A stretch of DNA of 64,000 bases. Origin: HK1 sp965202875. GTDB lineage: Bacteria > Pseudomonadota > Gammaproteobacteria > HK1. Below, one piece after another: positions 52,641 through 62,900 of this stretch; position 1 is the first letter of the stretch; each line of letters opens with the position of its first letter. The stretch covers positions 2,852,001-2,916,000 of the forward strand of contig OZ241870.1 in the NCBI GenBank assembly GCA_965202875.1. Reading direction: 5' to 3'. Position numbers and translations under genes: made by a program. The notes below the pieces were generated by a model. The model was not told the origin of the DNA. It made no database searches and saw nothing but the letters and a program-made list of their open reading frames with translations.

Positions 52641-53990
52641 ATGCAGGCTTCCGGGAACCATCGACTCCTTCAAAGAACCGTCCGATACGCCGGACCGCAC
52701 GCGGCCGCCGTGGACACCGGCGCACGGGGAACGACCCTCCGCACAACGGAGTCCCCGTGCGCTGACAGACGCCGCCGCGTCGCAATCCTCATAGAGTCGC
52801 TCGGAGGAGGGGGAGCGGAACGCGTAACGCTCTTCATCGCTGCCGGTCTTCTGGCCCGAGGGCACGAAGTCGACCTGCTGCTCAGGGACCTTGTGTGTGA
52901 CTACCCTGACGATGTGCCGGCCGGCGCCCGGGTGTTCTTTCTCCCACACCGTGGGGAGACGGGGGGCCGAGAAGTTCTCGGGCGATACCCGAGCGTTCCG
53001 CGGCCAATGCCCGCCGGCCCGCACCCGTGGCGCCTTCGCTTTCCGCGCCTTGCATTGGCGACCGTGCTGCGCCGAAACCAGTGGATGCTGCTTGCGAGCA
53101 CGAGCCTGCCGAGATGGGCAGCGGCGACTGCCGCATACCTCGAGTGCGAACGTCCGGACGCCGTTCTGGCCAACATGACTCGAGCGGTGGCGGTGGCGCA
53201 GATGGCGGAGCGTCTGGCGCAGGCGCACCACCGAGCGCGTATCGTGGCCGTACACCACAACAAGTTCAGATCCGGGCGCGAGATCCGCCGGGCCCGCGCG
53301 TCGTACCCCTACGTGACGGTCGCGGTGGGCGTCTCCTCCGGAGTCTCCGCCGAACTGACCGGTCTCTCCGGATGCCCCCGCGACCGGGTCCACACCGTTT
53401 ACAATCCGGTCGTGTCGGCGGACCTCCTCCGGAAGACCAGCGAACCGGCCGGCCACCCATGGCTCGACGAACCCGGACCGCCGGTACTGCTCGCCATCGG
53501 CAGATTGAGGCCGCAGAAGGATTTTCCTGTCCTGCTGGTCGCCTTCGCACGACTCCTGGAGGGACGGCGGGCGCGGTTGATACTGTTGGGGAAAGGGCCT
53601 CTCCTCCTGGAACTCCGCTCGCTCGCACGAGAGCTTCGAATCACCGGACACGTGGATTTTCCCGGCTTCGTCGCCAATCCGTACGCTTTCCTGGCCAGGG
53701 CTTCGCTGTTCGTGCTGTCTTCCAGACACGAAGGGCTTCCGACCGTCCTGATCGAGGCGATGGCCTGCGGTTGCCCGGTGGTCAGCACCGATTGTCCGTC
53801 CGGACCGGAAGAGATCCTGGAAGGCGGACGATGGGGCGAGCTGGTGCCGGTGGACGATCCGGAAGCACTCGCGGCCGCAATGGCCCGCGGTCTGGACGCG
53901 CCGCCGCGTCGGGACACCCTTCGGGAAAGGGCGGGATTCTTCAGTATCGAACGCGCCGTCGATCGTTATGAGGAACTTCTCCTCGGATGA
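52641..53990 (+). CDS. GT4 family glycosyltransferase (first paralogue)
   Basis: A 449-residue GT-B fold glycosyltransferase, probably adding a sugar in lipopolysaccharide core assembly on the cytoplasmic side. VAILIESLGGGGAERVTLFI is the N-terminal nucleotide-fold loop, VLLAIGRLRPQKDFPVLLVA the linker region, and SSRHEGLPTVLIEAMACGCP the GT4 E-x7-E sugar-nucleotide site. It begins at the ATG 52,641, 11 bp after msbA. It is strongly similar to the GT at 55,398-56,687. Donor and acceptor unknown. Confidence 0.87.
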   Translation: MQASGNHRLLQRTVRYAGPHAAAVDTGARGTTLRTTESPCADRRRRVAILIESLGGGGAERVTLFIAAGLLARGHEVDLLLRDLVCDYPDDVPAGARVFFLPHRGETGGREVLGRYPSVPRPMPAGPHPWRLRFPRLALATVLRRNQWMLLASTSLPRWAAATAAYLECERPDAVLANMTRAVAVAQMAERLAQAHHRARIVAVHHNKFRSGREIRRARASYPYVTVAVGVSSGVSAELTGLSGCPRDRVHTVYNPVVSADLLRKTSEPAGHPWLDEPGPPVLLAIGRLRPQKDFPVLLVAFARLLEGRRARLILLGKGPLLLELRSLARELRITGHVDFPGFVANPYAFLARASLFVLSSRHEGLPTVLIEAMACGCPVVSTDCPSGPEEILEGGRWGELVPVDDPEALAAAMARGLDAPPRRDTLRERAGFFSIERAVDRYEELLLG

Positions 53991-55393
53991 TGCCCTGGTT
54001 CTTCCGCCTCGTACCGATCGTTTGCGAACCCGGCCCGCGACCCGCAAGTGTCCTGCTGCTCGCTTTCGTGGCGTTGCTGCCGGCCGAGCCGCTCTACAAT
54101 GCGCCATGGATAGTGCTTGGGACGCTCGGCCTGTTGCGCGTGGCGTCCGGCCGCGTTCGGCTCGGCTCCCCTGAGAACCGCTTCCTCCGGATCGCGTTCC
54201 TGTGCATATGGCTTCCCATGCTGGCGTCACTGCCCGACGCCGTGAATCCAACGGACGCCATCCGCAAAACAGCGAGTACGTGCATCTACTTCCTTGCCGG
54301 GATCTACGTGATCGGGGCGTACACACGCTTCCGGGACCTCGATTGGGTCATGACGGGCGTCACCGCCATCTGCGTCTTCTGGTGCCTCGACGCCCTCTGG
54401 CAGTTCCATACCGGCGCCGACTGGTTCGGTGTTCCTCACCGGGGTGGGGAGCGATTCACCGGCCCCTTTGACGTTGCAGGCCGGCTCGGGTACGTACTTG
54501 CAGGCTTTGCGCCATTGTTTTTCGAGTGCATTCGGCGGGGGAACGGGCGATGGCCATGGAGACTCGTGCTCCTCGCACCCTTGTTCACGGCGGTCGCCCT
54601 GTCCGGCAGCCGGTCGGCGTGGGGCGCGTTGATCGTGGCAACCGCCGGCTACATTCTGTTCCTGATCCGCTGGTCGGGCCCTCCGCGCTGGAAACCAAAG
54701 CGGATCGCGGCCGTTGCGGTCGCGACGGTGCTGGTACCGGCACTTGCCGTCTGGGCCAAACCCGACCATGCGGTACGCGCATGGAAGACTGTCGAACTGC
54801 GTATAGTCTCCGTGGCTGGATTGTGGAGCGGCGATCGGGAGCAGATCGAAATAGCGACCACCATGCGTCTTTCGATATGGGAGACGGCCGTGAACATGTT
54901 CTCGGCGCACTGGTTGAACGGGGTCGGTCCGCGGGGTTTCCGCCATCTCTACCACGAATACAGCCCGGAACGCGATTACTTCTCCGAATTCCACGGACTC
55001 CCATACCCGGAGCTCGTCTCGCGATTGAACGGAAGCCGAGACCCGCCGCCCACCTCGCCGTCGCACGCAAGCCGACGACCAGCGTACTCCCCGCATGCGC
55101 CAATATTGGAAATCGCCGTCTCGACCGGTGTACTCGGCCTCCTGGGCTACGTCGTTCTGGCGGCGTCGTTCCTTGTGGGATTGCGTCGCTTCGAACCCGA
55201 TTCTTTCCGGTCCGCGTATCCCTATGCGCTTGCATCGATCGTGGCGCTGTTTCCCATCGGCGGACATTTGTCCTTCCACGGCGTTTTCTCCGCCGGATTG
55301 ATATGGTGGATAATCATCGTGAACGCGAGCGCGTTCGCAGTTGCATCTCGAAAGGAATCGAAGACGATGCCCGGTCACGCCGCAGGAGCTTGA
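53987..55393 (+). CDS. waaL: O-antigen ligase family protein
   Basis: A polytopic membrane protein (468 residues, about 10-12 segments) of the O-antigen ligase/Wzy_C family, which joins O-antigen to lipid A-core in the periplasm. The central loop has VALSGSRSAWGALIVATAGY, and a large periplasmic loop includes NMFSAHWLNGVGPRGFRHLY and an H-x-P-like PHAPILEIAVSTGVLGLLGY. Its start overlaps the previous glycosyltransferase stop (ATGA). Other Wzy_C members are polymerases, so WaaL is the best but not sole choice. Confidence 0.82.
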   Translation: MMPWFFRLVPIVCEPGPRPASVLLLAFVALLPAEPLYNAPWIVLGTLGLLRVASGRVRLGSPENRFLRIAFLCIWLPMLASLPDAVNPTDAIRKTASTCIYFLAGIYVIGAYTRFRDLDWVMTGVTAICVFWCLDALWQFHTGADWFGVPHRGGERFTGPFDVAGRLGYVLAGFAPLFFECIRRGNGRWPWRLVLLAPLFTAVALSGSRSAWGALIVATAGYILFLIRWSGPPRWKPKRIAAVAVATVLVPALAVWAKPDHAVRAWKTVELRIVSVAGLWSGDREQIEIATTMRLSIWETAVNMFSAHWLNGVGPRGFRHLYHEYSPERDYFSEFHGLPYPELVSRLNGSRDPPPTSPSHASRRPAYSPHAPILEIAVSTGVLGLLGYVVLAASFLVGLRRFEPDSFRSAYPYALASIVALFPIGGHLSFHGVFSAGLIWWIIIVNASAFAVASRKESKTMPGHAAGA

Positions 55394-55397
55394 ACCG

Positions 55398-56687
55398 TTG
55401 AGATCCGCTCGGCAGTCTTCCAGGTATCGTATCTCGATCCTCACTCCGAGCCTGGCCGGACAGGGGGCGGAGCGCAAGGCGTTGCACATCGCCGCCGGTC
55501 TGGTCGAACGCGGACATGAGGTCGATCTGCTACTCCAGCGCCTGGTCTGCCATTACCCGGACGAAGTGCCGGGGGGCGCACGGCTTTTCTTCCTGTCCAG
55601 CCGTACCGACGAAAGAACCAGGACCAATCTGGAGCGAGCGCCCATGATTCCCCTGCCGCTCGTTCCCGGCCCCCGCCCGTGGCGGGTTCGCTACCCGCGG
55701 GTCGGGCTGGCCGCCAGGATGTGCCGAAATCAATCGTGGCTCCTCATGAGCACCCGGTTGCCACGATGGGCGGCCGGGGTGGCGGCGTACCTGAGCCGGG
55801 AGCGTCCGGACGCCGTTCTTGCCATGAACGTCCTCTCGGCCTCGGCCGCGGCGATGGCGCTGCACCTCGCGCAACGCCCGGCCCGGGTTGTGGCCACGTT
55901 GCATCAAGTGTTGAAATCGAAACGCGCACTCTACCGCGCGAGACACGCTTATCCGCACGCGGACGCGGTGGTGGGGGTCTCCCAAGGGGTATCCACCGAA
56001 TTCGACAAGATCCCCGGCATGGAGCGCGTCCGGGTCCACACCATCTACAATCCCGTCGTGTCCACGTATCTCATGGGGCGAGCCCGCGAACCGGTGCATC
56101 ATCCCTGGCTCGACGAGCCCGCCGCCCCGGTTGTCCTGGCCGCCGGCAAGTTGAACAAGGGAAAGGACTTTTCCACTCTGCTGGCCGCCTTTGCCCGGCT
56201 TCTGAGCCGGCGTCCGGCGCGCTTGATCGTACTCGGAGAGGGGCGCCTGCGCACCGCCCTGCGGTCGTTGGCGCAAAGGCTTCGGATCGATGAACACGTC
56301 GATTTCCCCGGCTTCATGGAGAACCCCTACGCCTTCCTGGCAAACGCCGACCTGTTCGTCCTCTCCTCCCGGAACGAGGCCCTCCCCACCGTCCTGATCG
56401 AAGCAATGGCGTGTGGTTGTCCGGTGGTCAGCACCGATTGCGATTTCGGACCGCGCGAGATCCTGGAAGGTGGGAAACACGGCGAACTCGTGCCCGTGGG
56501 CGATCCGGAGGCACTCTCGGCCGCGATGGTCCGCGCCCTGGACAAGCCTCTCCCCCGCGACGTGCTCCGGGAGAGGGCATCGTTCTTCAGCGCCGAGACC
56601 GCCGTTGAACAATATGAAAAGCTCCTTCTTGGCGCATCGAGCGGCACGGCTTCCTGCCCTCCGCGGAGCACCGAATGGCCTCCATGA
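55398..56687 (+). CDS. GT4 family glycosyltransferase (second paralogue)
   Basis: A 429-residue relative of the 52,641-53,990 enzyme with the same motifs: SILTPSLAGQGAERKALHIA, VVLAAGKLNKGKDFSTLLAA and SSRNEALPTVLIEAMACGCP. I chose the TTG at 55,398 because AGGAG lies 9 nt upstream; an earlier TTG at 55,341 overlaps waaL. It probably adds another core sugar. The two paralogues flank the ligase, consistent with a duplication and specialisation. Confidence 0.86.
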   Translation: MRSARQSSRYRISILTPSLAGQGAERKALHIAAGLVERGHEVDLLLQRLVCHYPDEVPGGARLFFLSSRTDERTRTNLERAPMIPLPLVPGPRPWRVRYPRVGLAARMCRNQSWLLMSTRLPRWAAGVAAYLSRERPDAVLAMNVLSASAAAMALHLAQRPARVVATLHQVLKSKRALYRARHAYPHADAVVGVSQGVSTEFDKIPGMERVRVHTIYNPVVSTYLMGRAREPVHHPWLDEPAAPVVLAAGKLNKGKDFSTLLAAFARLLSRRPARLIVLGEGRLRTALRSLAQRLRIDEHVDFPGFMENPYAFLANADLFVLSSRNEALPTVLIEAMACGCPVVSTDCDFGPREILEGGKHGELVPVGDPEALSAAMVRALDKPLPRDVLRERASFFSAETAVEQYEKLLLGASSGTASCPPRSTEWPP

Positions 56688-56823
56688 CCGGTTGCCCGCC
56701 TTTCGGATTTGCCTCGACCGCCTTCAGGAGGACCGTCGGACCCGGTTCAATGACGGGGCCGGCGAACCGGGCAAGCCCCATGGGCCGGAGTGTTCGGAAT
56801 CCGTCCCCGTGACGTCCGCACGG

Positions 56824-57582
56824 ATGTACGTTGGAGGGCCGTACAGGTCGTATTCCAGCCGGATCAACGACCTTCACCGGCGTTTCGACAATGAAGGTTC
56901 CGCGATACACTCGGGAAGGAATCTGATCAAGACCATGATCATGACCAACCCCGCAGGCGAATCGATCAAGGTGGCGGTCAAGGCTTTCAAGGTGCCGGCA
57001 CGGCCACGGGGATTCATGTACGCACACTTGCGGCGGCCAAAGGCACGACGGTCGATGATCCACGCACAGAGGTTACTGGAAAGGGGGATCCGGACCCCGG
57101 ATCCCGTGGCCTGCGTGGAGTACACGAATTTCGGGTGCCTGCGGCACAGCTACTACGTCTGTCGCTATTGGCGGCACGATCATGACCTGACCGCCTTGCT
57201 GTACAAGGGCGCTGCAATCGGCTGGAAAACGGACGTGTTGTTGAAACAGCTTGCGCTGTTCACCTTTCGGATGCATCAGAGCGGCGTCCTGCACCTGGAC
57301 TACCATCCCGGAAACATCCTGACCAGATCGACGGGAGATGCTTACGATTTTGCACTTGTCGATCTCAATCGCATCAAATTCAAGTATCCGGATACAAGGG
57401 AACGCTTGACGGGCCTGCTCCGCCTCACGACAATCACCGATTATCTGGTTGTCATGGGGCGGGAGTACGCTGAAGTCTACGGAGTCGAACCAACCGTTTT
57501 CTTGCAGGAACTCATGAAGATTTATTCCAGGTTCAAAAATACTGCACGCAGGATAAAGTCAATCAAGTCATTCTTCCGATGA
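56824..57582 (+). CDS. Lipopolysaccharide kinase (InaA/Kdo-heptose kinase family)
   Basis: A 252-residue protein-kinase-fold enzyme that probably phosphorylates a core sugar. SIKVAVKAFKVPARPRGFMY holds the nucleotide-binding lysine, SGVLHLDYHPGNILTR the catalytic loop, and FALVDLNRIKF the metal-binding D-x-N/R region. ATG at 56,824 or GTG at 56,809 are both plausible; the open frame further upstream overlaps the glycosyltransferase. Lower GC than the preceding genes. Precise substrate (Kdo or heptose) unknown. Confidence 0.82.
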   Translation: MYVGGPYRSYSSRINDLHRRFDNEGSAIHSGRNLIKTMIMTNPAGESIKVAVKAFKVPARPRGFMYAHLRRPKARRSMIHAQRLLERGIRTPDPVACVEYTNFGCLRHSYYVCRYWRHDHDLTALLYKGAAIGWKTDVLLKQLALFTFRMHQSGVLHLDYHPGNILTRSTGDAYDFALVDLNRIKFKYPDTRERLTGLLRLTTITDYLVVMGREYAEVYGVEPTVFLQELMKIYSRFKNTARRIKSIKSFFR

Positions 57583-58931
57583 TGAAGGTGGACAAGTCAA
57601 TCTTTCGGTGGGACGGCTGTTCCGATCAGCCTCACGTCGTCGAGAAACGGGCCAAATGGTCGATCCGTGGTGCGAATCTCATCGAAATCCTCCCCGATCG
57701 ATTGGCGGCGGTTTCGTCGTTTCTGGGATTTCTCCTGAAGACAGCTTCAAGAAACATCCGCATCGTCCCGAAAAGATCCCGCCGTATCAAGGAATTTCTG
57801 CCATACAGGAACGAGGATTGCATAGGAATCTGTGTGAATCCGGATCATCCCGTCGAAGACGGGAAGCCACTGTCCGGATCGGATCTTTCAAAAATTGTCG
57901 GAACGTTGAACCTGAGGCGCATCTCCATACGCATTCCGCTGCGGGACATCGACAATCTTCAGAGTTACGTGGATTTTGTCAAGTCGTTCGAAGGATACAA
58001 GATCCTCGCCGTGATCCTGCAAGATCGAGATTGCATTGAAGACGAGGAAAGGCTGAGAACCGCTCTGCGGCGCATCTTTTCCTCCCTTTCGGGACTCGTC
58101 GACCATTACCAGATCGGCAATGGAGTGAACCGGCTCAAATGGGGCTTTGTTACCCAACGGGAATACTTCGAGTTTTTCCGAACCGCGTGGGATCTGCGCA
58201 ACAGGGAGTTCCCCTATGTCAAACTGCTTGGCGGCGCCGTGATTGATTTTGAAATTCTGGATCATTGCAGATCCCTGCGCAACGGATTTTCCTTCAAGTA
58301 CGACGGCTACGCTTCATTGCTCTATGTGGACAGACGAGGCGCTCCGGAAAACCGCCAGCTTGGGTTCGATCTTCAAGGAAAGATGGATCTTCTCTCCCGG
58401 CTCATGGTTGAGGGCAACAAGCTGGATGCCGCGAATACACGTCTCTGGATCACGGAAGTCAACTGGCCTTTGCTCGACACCGGACGCCATGCTCCGGCCT
58501 TGGACGATACGCGCGTGGACGAGCAGGCACAGCTCGACTTTCTGGTGCGCTACTACTTGTTGGCGCTGGCAACGGGATCGTTGGCCGCCTGCTTTTGGCA
58601 CCAACTGGTCGCCCCCGGTTACGGACTTGTCGACAACCGCCACGGAGCAGTGCGAAAACGCCCTGCATTCTACGGTTTCTCCGTACTATGTCGGCTGTTC
58701 AATGGAGCGGTCATCGAGAAATTCGGCAGGCAGGACGAATTGGGCCATTATCGGCTCACCGCCCGCAAGGACGGTGTCGAAATACTGGCTTTGTGGTGTT
58801 GTGGTCGCGAGACCTCCATTCCCATGCCGCCCGACAAGGTGGCCATGGACATCAAAGGAGAAACACTACCGACGACGATCGGGCAGCCTGTCGTCATCAG
58901 CGATTCGACCATTTACCTGATCGACGGTTGA
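57579..58931 (+). CDS. TIM-barrel glycoside-hydrolase-like protein of a lipopolysaccharide cluster
   Basis: A 450-residue protein resembling clan-A glycoside hydrolases. YQIGNGVNRLKWGFVTQREY near residue 178 corresponds to the strand that usually ends in N-E (acid/base), but here the glutamate position is glycine. LWITEVNWPLLDTG near residue 288 keeps the likely nucleophile glutamate. Similar proteins occur with core-sugar kinases. It overlaps the kinase stop by 4 nt (ATGA). A carbohydrate-binding or modified-mechanism role is as likely as hydrolysis. No signal peptide is evident. Converges with the next gene. Confidence 0.65.
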   Translation: MMKVDKSIFRWDGCSDQPHVVEKRAKWSIRGANLIEILPDRLAAVSSFLGFLLKTASRNIRIVPKRSRRIKEFLPYRNEDCIGICVNPDHPVEDGKPLSGSDLSKIVGTLNLRRISIRIPLRDIDNLQSYVDFVKSFEGYKILAVILQDRDCIEDEERLRTALRRIFSSLSGLVDHYQIGNGVNRLKWGFVTQREYFEFFRTAWDLRNREFPYVKLLGGAVIDFEILDHCRSLRNGFSFKYDGYASLLYVDRRGAPENRQLGFDLQGKMDLLSRLMVEGNKLDAANTRLWITEVNWPLLDTGRHAPALDDTRVDEQAQLDFLVRYYLLALATGSLAACFWHQLVAPGYGLVDNRHGAVRKRPAFYGFSVLCRLFNGAVIEKFGRQDELGHYRLTARKDGVEILALWCCGRETSIPMPPDKVAMDIKGETLPTTIGQPVVISDSTIYLIDG

Positions 58932-58949
58932 ATGCAGCGTGGTATGGCT

Positions 58950-59384
58950 TCAGTCTGGCGGGCGGCGCGATGGGTTGGGCCGATCAGTCCCCGGCGCCGG
59001 AGGGAGAGGGTGGACCGGAACGGTTGCGAGGCGTTGGGGAAGTCCGAGTCCTTCGAGCAATCCCGCCGTATGCGCTTGCGCTTTCTCAACGGCGACCATG
59101 CGCCCCTCAAGTTGGCTCATGCGCCCCTCAAGCTGGCCCATGCGTCCATCAATCTGGTCGACGCGCCCCTCAAGCTGGCTCATGCGCCCCTCAAGCTGGC
59201 TCATGCGCCCCTCAAGCTGGCTCATGCGCCCGTCAAGCTGGTCGATGCGCCCGTCAAGCTGGTCGATGCGCCGTTCGATGCGATCGCCTTGATTGGCAAT
59301 CAGGAGAGCGAGGCTGATCGCGGCGGCGATGACCGTCCCGATGATGCCGCCGGCGGCTGTGAAGATGGCGGTGTTCGTCGTCAT
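58950..59384 (-). CDS. Membrane-anchored heptad-repeat (coiled-coil) protein, second copy of this layout
   Basis: From the ATG at 59,384 the product has 144 residues: a transmembrane segment (AAGGIIGTVIAAAISLALLI, residues about 10-30), then about ten heptads of the form R-x-D/S-Q-L/I-D/E-G (residues 34-100), then a Pro-rich tail. The DNA shows 21-bp tandem units. The layout mirrors the protein at 23,440-24,177, though the heptad sequence differs. A 51-bp tandem duplication lies directly upstream. Function unknown. Confidence 0.7.
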   Translation of the reverse strand: MTTNTAIFTAAGGIIGTVIAAAISLALLIANQGDRIERRIDQLDGRIDQLDGRMSQLEGRMSQLEGRMSQLEGRVDQIDGRMGQLEGRMSQLEGRMVAVEKAQAHTAGLLEGLGLPQRLATVPVHPLPPAPGTDRPNPSRRPPD

Positions 59385-59385
59385 G

Positions 59386-59487
59386 GTGGTGTGCCCTGTG
59401 CCGATGCCGGAAACGGTTTGACGTGAGCGGTCGTTTGTGGTGTGCCCTGTGCCGATGCCGGAAACGGTTTGACGTGAGCGGTCGTTT
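59386..59487. repeat. 51-bp perfect tandem duplication
   Basis: Two identical 51-bp units, 59,386-59,436 and 59,437-59,487, each beginning GTGGTGTGCCCTGTGCCGAT. They lie immediately upstream of the heptad-repeat gene, in its 5' region, so copy-number change could alter its expression. Confidence 0.9.
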
Positions 59488-59935
59488 CCGGCAGAAACCA
59501 CTTCGTTGTACGTTCCTGCCGGCCGCCTTGCCCATTGATACGGATACGCACACCGGAGGGCACCCGCTCGACGTCCGGACATCGGGCGCCGGCCCACTGC
59601 CCGGCAAAGTAGCGGAGGCGGCGACGGCGCGCAAGTGAGGGATCGAGGGCCGGCCCGGCACAAGGACCGGACCGACCGTACGGGCGGCAGCGAGGACGAC
59701 CGCCCGCGGGGTCGGCCGGCGGACGAGCCGAGAGGTGGAGCCCACGGGGCGGATGTGCACGAGGTCGAGGACCGGCCGTACGGACGGCAACGAGGACGAC
59801 CGCCCGCGGGGTCGGCCGGTAGACGATCTGGGAGGTGGAGCCCGCGGGGCGGATGTGCGCGAGGCTGAAGGACATGGGCCGACGGGATTGTATCGGAGCG
59901 CGTGACCGGCGTCGCCAGGCGAAACCGTTGGCGGG
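59488..59935. repeat. Intergenic region with a 100-bp imperfect tandem repeat
   Basis: Two units with an exact 100-bp period, 59,676-59,775 and 59,776-59,875, share blocks such as GAGGACGACCGCCCGCGGGG. The second differs at about a dozen positions. The rest of the gap shows no recognisable gene. It lies between the heptad-repeat gene and recC. Confidence 0.75.
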
Positions 59936-62900
59936 ATGAAGCTGCACCGTTCGAACCGGATGGAGGCGCTGGCGGGCGCGCTTGCCGACCTCATGCGCGC
60001 GGAGCCGGGGGAGCCGTGCGCGCCCGAGAGGATCGTCGTTCCGCATCCCACCATCGAGCGGTGGCTCTCGCTGGAGCTCGCGCGCGCGCTCGGCATCGCG
60101 ACCAACCTCCGTTTCGAGCTTCCCGCCGAGTTCGCCTGGTCAATCATGCGCGATGCGGCGCCGGGACTTCCCAGGGAACAGATGTATGCCCCGGCGCGGC
60201 TGCGGTGGCGCATCCGTGACGTCCTGCCGGAGTGGGCGGAAGGGCCGGAGGGACGCACGGTGCGGGGCTACCTCGGGGACGGGGACCCGCGCAAGCGCTT
60301 CGAGCTCGCGGACCGTCTCGCCCGGGTCTTCGACCGTTGCCTCCTCTACCGCCCGGACTGGATCCGCGAATGGGAGCGCGGCGCGGCCCCGCACTGGCAG
60401 GCGCGGCTATGGCGGCGTCTGTCCGAAGACGGGCCAGGGGCCGGGGAGGGGCGGCCGGCCGGAGAAGAGCCACCGGCCGGTCGAAGCCGGACTCCCGCGG
60501 AAGGTGGGAGCGCCGGAGGAACGCGGGCCGACGGCGCGGATCGAGCCGCCACGCAGACTCGGGCTTCGGCGGAGGATTCGGTCGCCGAGGAGTCTGGAAC
60601 CGCCGCCCCTCACTGGGTTGCGGCCATCGACGCCTTCCACGAACGGCTTGCCGCCGGCGTCCGTCCCTCCGGGTGGCCCGGGCGCGCGGTCTTCTTCGGA
60701 GTGTCCTCCTTCTCTCCTTCGTACCTGGAGGTGCTGCGCCGGGCCGGGGAGGGGATCGAGATCCACCTGTTCATGCTCGCCCCGTGCCGGGAGTACTGGG
60801 GCGACATCCGCTCACGGCGCGAGATCGGCCGCAGGGCGGGAAGCGCCGACCCCGCCGATGGCTACTTCACCGAGGGCAACGAGCTGCTCGCGGCGTGGGG
60901 GCGGGCGGGGCGCGAGACCTTTGACGCGCTCGTAGAGAGCGAGGTCGAGGGAGAGGAGGATCATTTCGCGCCGCCGGACGGCCTCCACCGGCTCGCCGCG
61001 GTGCAGCGGGACATCCTCGACCTCCGGCTCGCGAGCGAAGCGGCGGAGACCGAGGCGGCGCCGGTGGGTTTGCCATGCGCCGGCGCGGCGGGCGGATCCG
61101 CGCCGGAGGAAACGACGGCAGCGCCCCCACCGGTCGCGACGTCGCCGGAGAACCCGTCATCCGCCCGCCCGTTGCTCGAGTCGGGATCAGAGGACACGCC
61201 AACCGCAGGGGCGCCGGCCGCAGCTTCCCCGGCGGCCGTCCCTCCCGCCGACGTCCCGCCGGCCGGAGGGCTGGAAAGGAGGCCGGCACCCCCGGCCGAC
61301 GATTCGATCCAGATCCACGTCTGCCACTCCCCGATGCGCGAAGCCGAGGTTCTGCACGATCGCCTGCTCGCGCTCTTCGACGCCCACGACGACCTCGAAC
61401 CTGCCGACGTCCTGGTGCTGACGCCGAGCCTCGACGTCTACGGACCGGCCGTCGAGGCGGTGTTCGGAGCGGCGGGGCGTATCCCCTGCCACGTCGCGCG
61501 CGCACGGGGAGGGGAGTCGCGCACCCTGCGCGCGTTCCTCGATCTGCTCGCCCTGCCACGGTCGAGGCACGGCGCCGAGCCGATGCTCGCGCCACTGGCG
61601 GCGCCGGCGGTCCGGGCCCGGTTCGGGATCGGCGAGTCCGATCTCCCCGCCGTCCGCGCCCTGGTGCGGGAGGCCGGGATCCGGTGGGGGGTGGACGAGG
61701 CGCACCGGGGCAGGGAAGGGCTGCCGGAGACGGCCGGCCACACTTGGCGGCAGGGGCTGCGCCGGCTTCTGCTGGGCTACGCGATGGAAGGGACGGACGC
61801 GCTGGTCGCCGGGATCGTGCCCTGTTCGGCCGATGCGCCCGGATTCGGCGCCGGGGAGGTGGACGGGGAGTTCCTCGGACGCTTCGTCTCTTATTGCGAA
61901 GAGGTGTTCGGGCTTCGCGACCGGCTCTGCGGAGAACGCCGGCCGGCGCGGTGGGCGGCGTTGCTTCGCGCCGTGGTCCGTGACTTCTTCTCCGACGGCG
62001 GCCGTTCGCCCGCCGGCGGGCTGGCCGACGAAGTCGGTGCGGTCCGCGCCCTGATTCGGGACTTCGAGCGTGAGGCGCAGCACGCCGAATCGCCGGCGCC
62101 CATCGAGGTCGTCCTCGACGTGCTCCGCGAGCGCGCGGGCGACACCCGCCGCGAGCCCGCGCGGCTCGCCGACGGAGTGACCGTTGCGAGCCTCGGTCCG
62201 GGCCGGATCTTTCCGGCCGGGATCGTGTGCGTGGCCGGCATGAACGACGGCGCGTTCCCCCGCCTGGACCCGACCCCTTCGTTCGACCTCGTCGCGGCCG
62301 GTCCTGCCCGCCGTGGCGACCGTGACGTCCGCCACGAGGACCGGTTCGCGTTTCTGGAAGCGCTCCTCGCGGCCAGACGCTGCTTCCTCGTGACGTACAT
62401 CGGGCGCGGTCCTCGGGACGACGCCCCCATTCCGCCGTCCGTGCTGGTGGACGAGCTGAAGGACTACCTCCGCCGCCGGTTTCCGGGGGCGCCGGTCGAG
62501 ACCCGGCATCCCTTGCAGCCGTTCAGCCCGCGTTACTTTGTGGCCGGCGCGGGGGAACCGGGCCGGACGGCGGGCAGGGCCGCGGGCGGCGCGGGGCAGG
62601 AGGCGGTGTGCGAAACGGCAAACGAAACGGACAGCGATACGGCAGGCAGGACGTCAGGGTACGGGCCGGAAGAAGGACAAGCCGCCGAAGACCTCTTCAG
62701 CTATTCCCGGGGGATGTGCGAGGCGGCGAAGGCGATGCGGGGGAGAGGGAAGGTGGCCGATCCCCCGGAGCGCTTCGCGGTGGCGCTGTCCGAGCCGGAG
62801 GAATCCCGGCGCTGTGTCGCTCTCGCCGATTTGGTCGCGTTCTTCGCCAATCCCGTCCGTTTCTTCCTTCGTGACCGGCTCGGCGCGCGGCTCGAAGCCG

